Shown one piece after another: positions 52,754-57,307 of a DNA stretch of 57,307 bases; positions within the stretch are counted from its first letter, which is position 1; every line of letters begins with the position of its first letter. The position numbers and the translations under genes were made by a program. The DNA comes from a virus. Below the pieces are notes generated by a model, which saw only the letters and a list, made by a program, of their open reading frames with translations, searched no databases and had not been told where the DNA came from. The stretch spans positions 1 to 57,307 of IMG/VR virus record IMGVR_UViG_3300007510_000008. One strand, given 5' to 3'.

Positions 52754-55700
52754 AGAAGAACGCCTAGCGCAAGAGCAATTGCGAGTTACTGAGGATCGTC
52801 TAGATTCTGAGACAAAACTCGCGCGAGTTACTGAGGATCGTCTAGATTCTGAGACAAAACTCGCAGATGCCTTTGAGCGTCTAGCTACAGAAATGTCTAA
52901 CGCAGATTTTAAGAAACCTTCAAGAGATCTTCAAAGTGCGGTACAGAATCTAGCGGACGAGCTAGGCGGTTTTAATCTTGATGGGGTCTATGACGAAGTA
53001 GTTGAGGGGGCCAAGAGTCAGGTATCAAAAATGCGTACCAAGTTTCAGGAAGTTAACGCGAAGTACGCAACTTTTTTGCTCAAAGCTCAATCAACTATCA
53101 CAGACGTATTCACTTCTCTAAGTAGCGGTTTAGAAAAGTTTAACGCGGGTGAAAGCTTAGGTGACATCTTCATGGCAGAAGCCGAGAAATTTGGTTTCTC
53201 GATGGATAAATTCAATGTAATGTCAGATAAGTTAGCAGGGATTAACGTACCCGAGATTCCTGTAGAAGAAGAGGTCAGTCCATTAGCTTCTGCTATTGAC
53301 GGGAAAGACTTCGAAGCGAATTTCGACATGCTTGGCGGTAAGGAGTCACAGAAAAAGCTTGGCAAGATGGGTAAGCTAAACGACAAGGTTCAGAAGCGTT
53401 TCGGTGGAATGCCTAAGAAGATCGCAGGACTCACGAAGAAGTTTGCTAAGTTCATCCCGATTGCAGGACTCGTTGTGGGTGCTACAGCGGCTCTCATTCC
53501 CGCCTTTGTAAAATTGGAGCGTGTTGTTGATGACGTTGTAGAGATTATCAAGGACTTGGGGCAGATTGGTTTTGACAAGGTTTCGGATGGTATTGATTTC
53601 TTCCTTGAACAGATGTCTCGAAATATTAGCGGTGAAGCCACAAAAGTAGCTTTTGGTGCTACTGCTGCCAGTTTGAAGAAGCTTATCGAAGCCAAGGACA
53701 TGGATCTTGTAGGAATCAGAAACAACCTTGCTGAGTTTGCGGAAGTATCAAAGATAGGCGTGCAGGGAGCAAGAGATTTCACTCAAGGCTTGATCTTGTT
53801 AGGTAAGGATGAAAATGAAATCGCGGAGTTCCAAAAGTCATGGATGAATAAGCTTCGAATCACAGGAGCTAATGCCGAGGAATCTACTGCAATCCTTACC
53901 AACCTCATGGCAGACGGGTTGATTAAAACAAAGAATCAGATTGGTGGTTTTGCTGACCTAATTGCTGCTACAGCGGGATCTGTTCGTCCCGAGGCAGCGG
54001 AGGGTATCTTCAGTTCCCTTTCCGATATGCAGTCGGGTATCATGAAGCAAGAATTCAGCGCGGCAGAAGGCATGCTTAGGGATACCTTTGGTGCGATGAG
54101 CTTTGAAGAAATCGACTCTATCATGAGTGGATCAGCAGAAGGTATGGGAGTCTTTTTGAAGAAGATTGACACACTCGATACCGCACGACAAATGCGGCTT
54201 GCTGATGAATTTGGTGTGAAGTTGGGCGACCTTCAAGCACTCGCGGCAACTTATGGATATCAGTTAGGTGAGTTGAATTCCCAAACAGAGCAATCAATAG
54301 AACAGATGCTCCGAGAGGACAAGCATCGTAAGGGACTACTAGAGAGATCAAAAGATATTCTTGGTATGATCTTTTCGCCTTTCTTAGATCTACTCCGTCC
54401 AGTTCGTGACGCTCTACACTACGTTCTTGATTTGCTCACTCCTTGGATTCACATACTTGTGGGAATCCTTCGTTTGGTATTTGTACCTATTGGTAAGATC
54501 CTCAGTAAGATCATTGGTCTATTAAGCGCGGCAGCCGCGCCCATGATGGATCTGCTGACTGTTGTCGGTAAGGGTATCGGGGAATTCGCTACTAAAATTG
54601 GTGATGCGATAGACAATGCTATTGACCCCCTTTTGGAGAAGTTCCGAGAGTTCGTTAGCTCTAAGGTCGTTCAGACTATCATTAAACTGTTTAAGGTGCT
54701 ATTCGTAGCAGGAACGAAAACACTTGGTTGGCTATTTATGAAGCTATGGGCTGTGGGTAAACCCCTGGTTAAGTTCCTATGGATTTTGACCTTGCCGATT
54801 CGCTCTCTTATGGGATTCCTTTGGAAAGGAATTAAGTGGTTTGTTGGTATATTTGGTAAAATTGGGGGATGGCTGACTACAATCGGTAGTGTTTTCCAGC
54901 CTATCATTAATATCTTTGTCTGGGTAGGCAACTCAATCAAGGGAATTTTTTCAAAGATAATTAATGGTCTAATCGATTTTGCATCAAAGATTCCTGGCAT
55001 AAATAAGCTTCTTAACCTTGATCAATATCGTATGGAAACTCCTGAGAATATGGTTCCTGAAAGTCATCCCATTATTAAATTGGGTCTGACAGCAAAGGAT
55101 GTTTGGACTTCATTGAAGGTTGAGGCGGCGGGTTGGATTGATGCTATCAAAAATCCCATTAAGGATGCTTGGACTTCATTGAAGGATAGAGTCGCGGGTT
55201 GGATTGATGCTATCAAGAGTCCTTTCCAACCGATCATTAATACCTTTGTCAAGGTAAGCAACTCCATAAGAAATATCTTTGCTAAAATCGTCAACGGACT
55301 CATCGATTTTGCGTCCAAGATCCCTGGCGTTAACAAACTCTTGGGTCTTGAAAAACATCGTATGGAAGTTCCTGAGAGTCTTGGTAAGGGGCATATCCGC
55401 ACCCCTGAAGAAGAACAACTTGCGCGACTTGAACAACTGGAGAAAAGACGTAGGTGGCAGCTATTCCACAAAAAAGATGCGCCGAAACGGGTACTTGATG
55501 ACGAGGCTTGGGCAGATATTGAAAGATTTACAATGCCTTATGATGAAAAATTCAATCCTCAGTATCCCTTTAAGAATAGTGCGATTACGGATGTTATGGA
55601 ACTTAAGAACGAGATTCCTATTACACAGTTTACAGCAGCACCTCCCGCCTCAGTTGCGGTAGCGCAGCAGGAAGTGGCTAAGACGGAGAAAAACGTTGAC

Positions 55701-55874
55701 TCTCGTATTGCAGATAAAGCAAACCGCGATAAGGAGAACGAACTTCTACGCCAGATTCTAGTAACCTTAGAAGCTGACCGCAAGAAGGCATTCGAAATTC
55801 ACAATAGAACAAGCGTTGAAATGGACGGCAAAGAATTTGGACGCGCTATGGCTTCCGCAGCAGGGAGGCAGTAA
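52743..55874 (+). CDS. Tape measure protein
   Basis: The 1043-residue protein sets tail length and is the largest gene of the tail block. It has a coiled-coil N-terminus, hydrophobic helices in the centre (GLVVGATAALIPAFVKL near 240; VLDLLTPWIHILVGILRLVF near 565), long repeats (54896-55379) and a coiled C-terminus. The first 35 residues contain an exact 14-residue duplication (RVTEDRLDSETKLA twice). It overlaps the frameshift product by 11 bases. T4 gp29 is much shorter (590 aa), so the tail here is probably longer. Confidence 0.88.
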   Translation: MPTREERLAQEQLRVTEDRLDSETKLARVTEDRLDSETKLADAFERLATEMSNADFKKPSRDLQSAVQNLADELGGFNLDGVYDEVVEGAKSQVSKMRTKFQEVNAKYATFLLKAQSTITDVFTSLSSGLEKFNAGESLGDIFMAEAEKFGFSMDKFNVMSDKLAGINVPEIPVEEEVSPLASAIDGKDFEANFDMLGGKESQKKLGKMGKLNDKVQKRFGGMPKKIAGLTKKFAKFIPIAGLVVGATAALIPAFVKLERVVDDVVEIIKDLGQIGFDKVSDGIDFFLEQMSRNISGEATKVAFGATAASLKKLIEAKDMDLVGIRNNLAEFAEVSKIGVQGARDFTQGLILLGKDENEIAEFQKSWMNKLRITGANAEESTAILTNLMADGLIKTKNQIGGFADLIAATAGSVRPEAAEGIFSSLSDMQSGIMKQEFSAAEGMLRDTFGAMSFEEIDSIMSGSAEGMGVFLKKIDTLDTARQMRLADEFGVKLGDLQALAATYGYQLGELNSQTEQSIEQMLREDKHRKGLLERSKDILGMIFSPFLDLLRPVRDALHYVLDLLTPWIHILVGILRLVFVPIGKILSKIIGLLSAAAAPMMDLLTVVGKGIGEFATKIGDAIDNAIDPLLEKFREFVSSKVVQTIIKLFKVLFVAGTKTLGWLFMKLWAVGKPLVKFLWILTLPIRSLMGFLWKGIKWFVGIFGKIGGWLTTIGSVFQPIINIFVWVGNSIKGIFSKIINGLIDFASKIPGINKLLNLDQYRMETPENMVPESHPIIKLGLTAKDVWTSLKVEAAGWIDAIKNPIKDAWTSLKDRVAGWIDAIKSPFQPIINTFVKVSNSIRNIFAKIVNGLIDFASKIPGVNKLLGLEKHRMEVPESLGKGHIRTPEEEQLARLEQLEKRRRWQLFHKKDAPKRVLDDEAWADIERFTMPYDEKFNPQYPFKNSAITDVMELKNEIPITQFTAAPPASVAVAQQEVAKTEKNVDSRIADKANRDKENELLRQILVTLEADRKKAFEIHNRTSVEMDGKEFGRAMASAAGRQ
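52781..52864 (+). repeat. Exact 42-bp tandem duplication in the tape measure gene
   Basis: The 42-bp unit starting GCGAGTTACTGAGG and ending AAAACTCGC occurs twice in direct succession (52781-52822, 52823-52864) without a mismatch, adding 14 codons in frame. Confidence 0.9.
54896..55379 (+). repeat. Diverged internal repeats of the tape measure gene
   Basis: A block of about 155 bp at 54896-55049 (encoding QPIINIFVWVGNSIKGIF ... LIDFASKIPGINKLL) recurs in diverged form at 55224-55379 (QPIINTFVKVSNSIRNIF ... LIDFASKIPGVNKLL). Between them two 66-bp units (55095-55160 and 55161-55226) encode DVWTSLKVEAAGWIDAIK and DAWTSLKDRVAGWIDAIK. These are older duplications, typical of tape measure proteins. 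Confidence 0.8.
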
Positions 55875-55877
55875 ACA

Positions 55878-56483
55878 ATGGACAACCATGCTAAGACGCT
55901 TCTCATTCAGAAAGTCAATAAGCTGCCCGAACGCTTGTCTGGAATGGATCAGGCGTATTTCCCCATCTTTCTGAAAGATGACATTCAGGAAGGTTTCGCG
56001 CCAGGGTGGGATGAAGAACCCATGTATGGGCGCGTGGACTCTGTTGCTAGGTATTCAAACACTAAGCGTACCGTGTCATTTTCGTTCTACGTTTTAGCTC
56101 TTAAGGGAGGAAATCCCCCCGATGGAACGAAACGTAGCGGCGTGATAGATAAAGAAGGGATGATGAGTCCAACTATTAGTGAGTATCTACTCTTTGATGA
56201 TCTTCCTACTTGCGCGGACAAGATAGAATTCCTTCGTTCTTTAACCTATCCCAAGTTTGATAATGGTGTCTACTCTCAGCCGCCCATGATCTACGTTTCT
56301 CTTTCTGAACAGTTTACTGCTGTGAAGGGATATATTACAGACTTATCAATTGTTCACCAAGTTGTTTCAGGAATGGGGTTGGATCTGAACTACAATATCT
56401 TCATGCCTCAAGGGTGGGAAGTTTCAGTTTCCTTGACAATCCTACATAGTACACCACCTTCGACTGAAGGAGTGACATTCTAA
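55878..56483 (+). CDS. Baseplate tube-associated protein (gp48/gp54-like), 201 aa
   Basis: It follows the tape measure by 3 bases. Beta-rich segments SNTKRTVSFSFYVLALKGGN, PMIYVSLSEQFTAVKGYITD and GMGLDLNYNIFMPQGWEVSV resemble tail-tube/baseplate connecting proteins, in which a tube-like domain caps the hub. The place between tape measure and the gp53-like wedge gene fits gp48/gp54. The precise counterpart is not certain. Its stop overlaps the next start (TAATG). Confidence 0.6.
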   Translation: MDNHAKTLLIQKVNKLPERLSGMDQAYFPIFLKDDIQEGFAPGWDEEPMYGRVDSVARYSNTKRTVSFSFYVLALKGGNPPDGTKRSGVIDKEGMMSPTISEYLLFDDLPTCADKIEFLRSLTYPKFDNGVYSQPPMIYVSLSEQFTAVKGYITDLSIVHQVVSGMGLDLNYNIFMPQGWEVSVSLTILHSTPPSTEGVTF

Positions 56484-56812
56484 TGAAACGATATTTTCAG
56501 GACAAAGCTTTTGGTCAGGCATCATGGGTAACAACCAATGAGAAGGTAACGCACACGTTCCCTTTCGACATTGATATCCCAATTGATGAGCGTGACCGCT
56601 ACGTAAAGCTCCGTGAGTACGAATCGCTTTTTTCAGTCGCCCACGAATATCTGGGTGATGAGCATCTATGGTGGGTTCTGATCATTGCCAATAAAAGCAA
56701 AGGTTGGAGGCTTCCTTGGGATGCGGCAGCGCACGACATTATCCGAATCCCCACGTTGACGAAACCCTATCTTGAATCCCTCAAGGCGTACTTCGCAAGC
56801 AAAGGTAACTAA
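56483..56812 (+). CDS. 53: Baseplate wedge protein, gp53-like (LysM-type domain)
   Basis: The 109-residue protein has YESLFSVAHEYLGDEHLWWV and LIIANKSKG, then IRIPTLTKPYLESL. This LysM-like pattern (S-V-A-x-x-Y-x-G, W-x-x-I-x-x-A-N, I-x-I-P) is typical of gp53 wedge proteins. It is about half the length of T4 gp53 (196 aa), so it is essentially the LysM-like domain with a short N-terminal arm. Coupled to both neighbours by TAATG. Confidence 0.78.
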   Translation: MKRYFQDKAFGQASWVTTNEKVTHTFPFDIDIPIDERDRYVKLREYESLFSVAHEYLGDEHLWWVLIIANKSKGWRLPWDAAAHDIIRIPTLTKPYLESLKAYFASKGN

Positions 56813-57307
56813 TGCCAGTATATGAGAAGGGAAAAAGTCCAATGGACCTTATGAATAGGCTCCCCCTCCTTCGACTAAAAGAGTCGAGCGGTGAAGGGAA
56901 TACTCCTATTCAAAGCGGTTTTGGGTACGACTCTTATGGCGAAGGAATCAAGCCTCAGTTGCACTCGAAAGACTACAGAGGAACGATCTACGTTACTAGC
57001 TTTAGTGGGAGCCATAGACGCGATTCAACTTCAACGTATGAGATCACGTTAAGGGCTGAAACACTTGATTGGATTCGCTCTGCATTCCTACAACGTAACA
57101 AGGAGTGGGAATTAACCTATGGCTGGACGGATGACAATATTACGTTCAAAGTCAAAACCACTACTATCGGCGTGAAGTTTGACTCTCAGTTCGGAGGGTT
57201 CGAACTTACGTTGGGTCTTGCCACAGATGGAATCGTAAAGCAGTATTCAATCACCCACAAAAATCAAGCATTGCAAAAGGGCATCCAAGGAAATAAGGGC
57301 GCATTGG
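56812..57307 (+). CDS. Baseplate hub candidate, N-terminal part
   Basis: The frame starts in the preceding stop codon and is open to the end of the window (165 residues seen). The N-terminus is unstructured (MPVYEKGKSPMDLMNRLPLL). Then beta-rich sequence follows: SKDYRGTIYVTSFSGSHRRD, STYEITLRAETLDWIRSAFL, NKEWELTYGWTDDNITFKV. The place after gp53 and the beta-barrel-like texture suggest a hub protein of the gp27/gp5 type; the complete sequence would be needed to decide. Confidence 0.55.
   Translation, partial: MPVYEKGKSPMDLMNRLPLLRLKESSGEGNTPIQSGFGYDSYGEGIKPQLHSKDYRGTIYVTSFSGSHRRDSTSTYEITLRAETLDWIRSAFLQRNKEWELTYGWTDDNITFKVKTTTIGVKFDSQFGGFELTLGLATDGIVKQYSITHKNQALQKGIQGNKGAL

Noticed and set aside
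54896-55379. Treating the tape measure repeats as part of the recent-duplication pattern
   Set aside because: These copies have many substitutions and are normal for tape measure genes, unlike the exact repeats at 22661 and 52781.
1-57307. Long open frames on the minus strand, such as those opposite the capsid and scaffold genes
   Set aside because: They mirror + strand genes of strong coding character, lack ribosome-binding sites and encode low-complexity sequence; none is credible.
1-57307. CRISPR ar­rays, integrase or attachment sites
   Set aside because: No regularly spaced repeats with unique spacers, no recombinase gene and no insertion sequence ends were seen; the short repeats found are irregular or tandem within genes.

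Overview
The window is a contiguous piece of the genome of a large tailed dsDNA bacteriophage with a contractile tail, a distant relative of T4. The evidence is a T4-type virion block (large terminase, portal, prohead protease, acidic scaffold, gp23-like major capsid protein, tail sheath, tail tube, tape measure, gp53-like wedge protein) and a T4-type replication block (UvsX/RecA, gp32-like ssDNA-binding protein, DnaB/gp41-type helicase, FEN-family 5' nuclease). All genes lie on the + strand. Most starts have strong Shine-Dalgarno sequences, and several promoters have TTGACA/TATAAT boxes at 17-bp spacing, so the host uses an ordinary sigma-70-like factor. The host genus cannot be named from this sequence.

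Layout. (1) 1-6.9 kb is a tRNA island with twelve tRNA or tRNA-like genes (Asp, Gly, Tyr, Pro, Arg, one ambiguous, Leu, Cys, Ala, two with CAT anticodons, Ser). They are interleaved with a Ro60/Rsr-like TROVE-vWA protein, a YkuK-type RNase H-fold protein, a paralogue of a virion connector gene, a radical SAM enzyme of different base composition, and several structured non-coding stretches. (2) 6.9-18.6 kb carries replication and nucleotide metabolism: metalloprotease-like protein, SSB, UvsX, HNH, DUF3310, 5' nuclease, helicase, P-loop kinase, MazG-like protein, a string of tiny zinc-ribbon genes, and a class II (B12-dependent) ribonucleotide reductase. (3) 18.8-28.8 kb is a run of about 35 small, mostly unknown genes in short operons with their own sigma-70 promoters and intrinsic terminators, which looks like an early host-takeover region. 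(4) 28.8-38.1 kb is a sugar and methyl-transfer cassette: NAD-dependent epimerase, five or more glycosyltransferases, three methyltransferases, plus an HNH gene. (5) 38.1-57.3 kb holds DNA packaging, head and tail genes; the last gene runs off the window.

The most notable signals are the phage Ro60 homologue with nearby structured RNAs that could be its Y-RNA partners (2711-2809 and 6691-6823); a tRNA-Gly with normal Gly identity bases but an added class II-type variable arm; a tRNA with a 9-nt anticodon loop; a promoter-driven leader able to form a pseudoknot before tRNA-Ala; an imperfect repeated element in the tRNA spacers; a promoter whose -35 box is the loop of a terminator; three exact in-frame short duplications in unrelated genes; and a probable programmed frameshift just upstream of the tape measure gene. 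No CRISPR array, integrase, insertion sequence or attachment site was seen.
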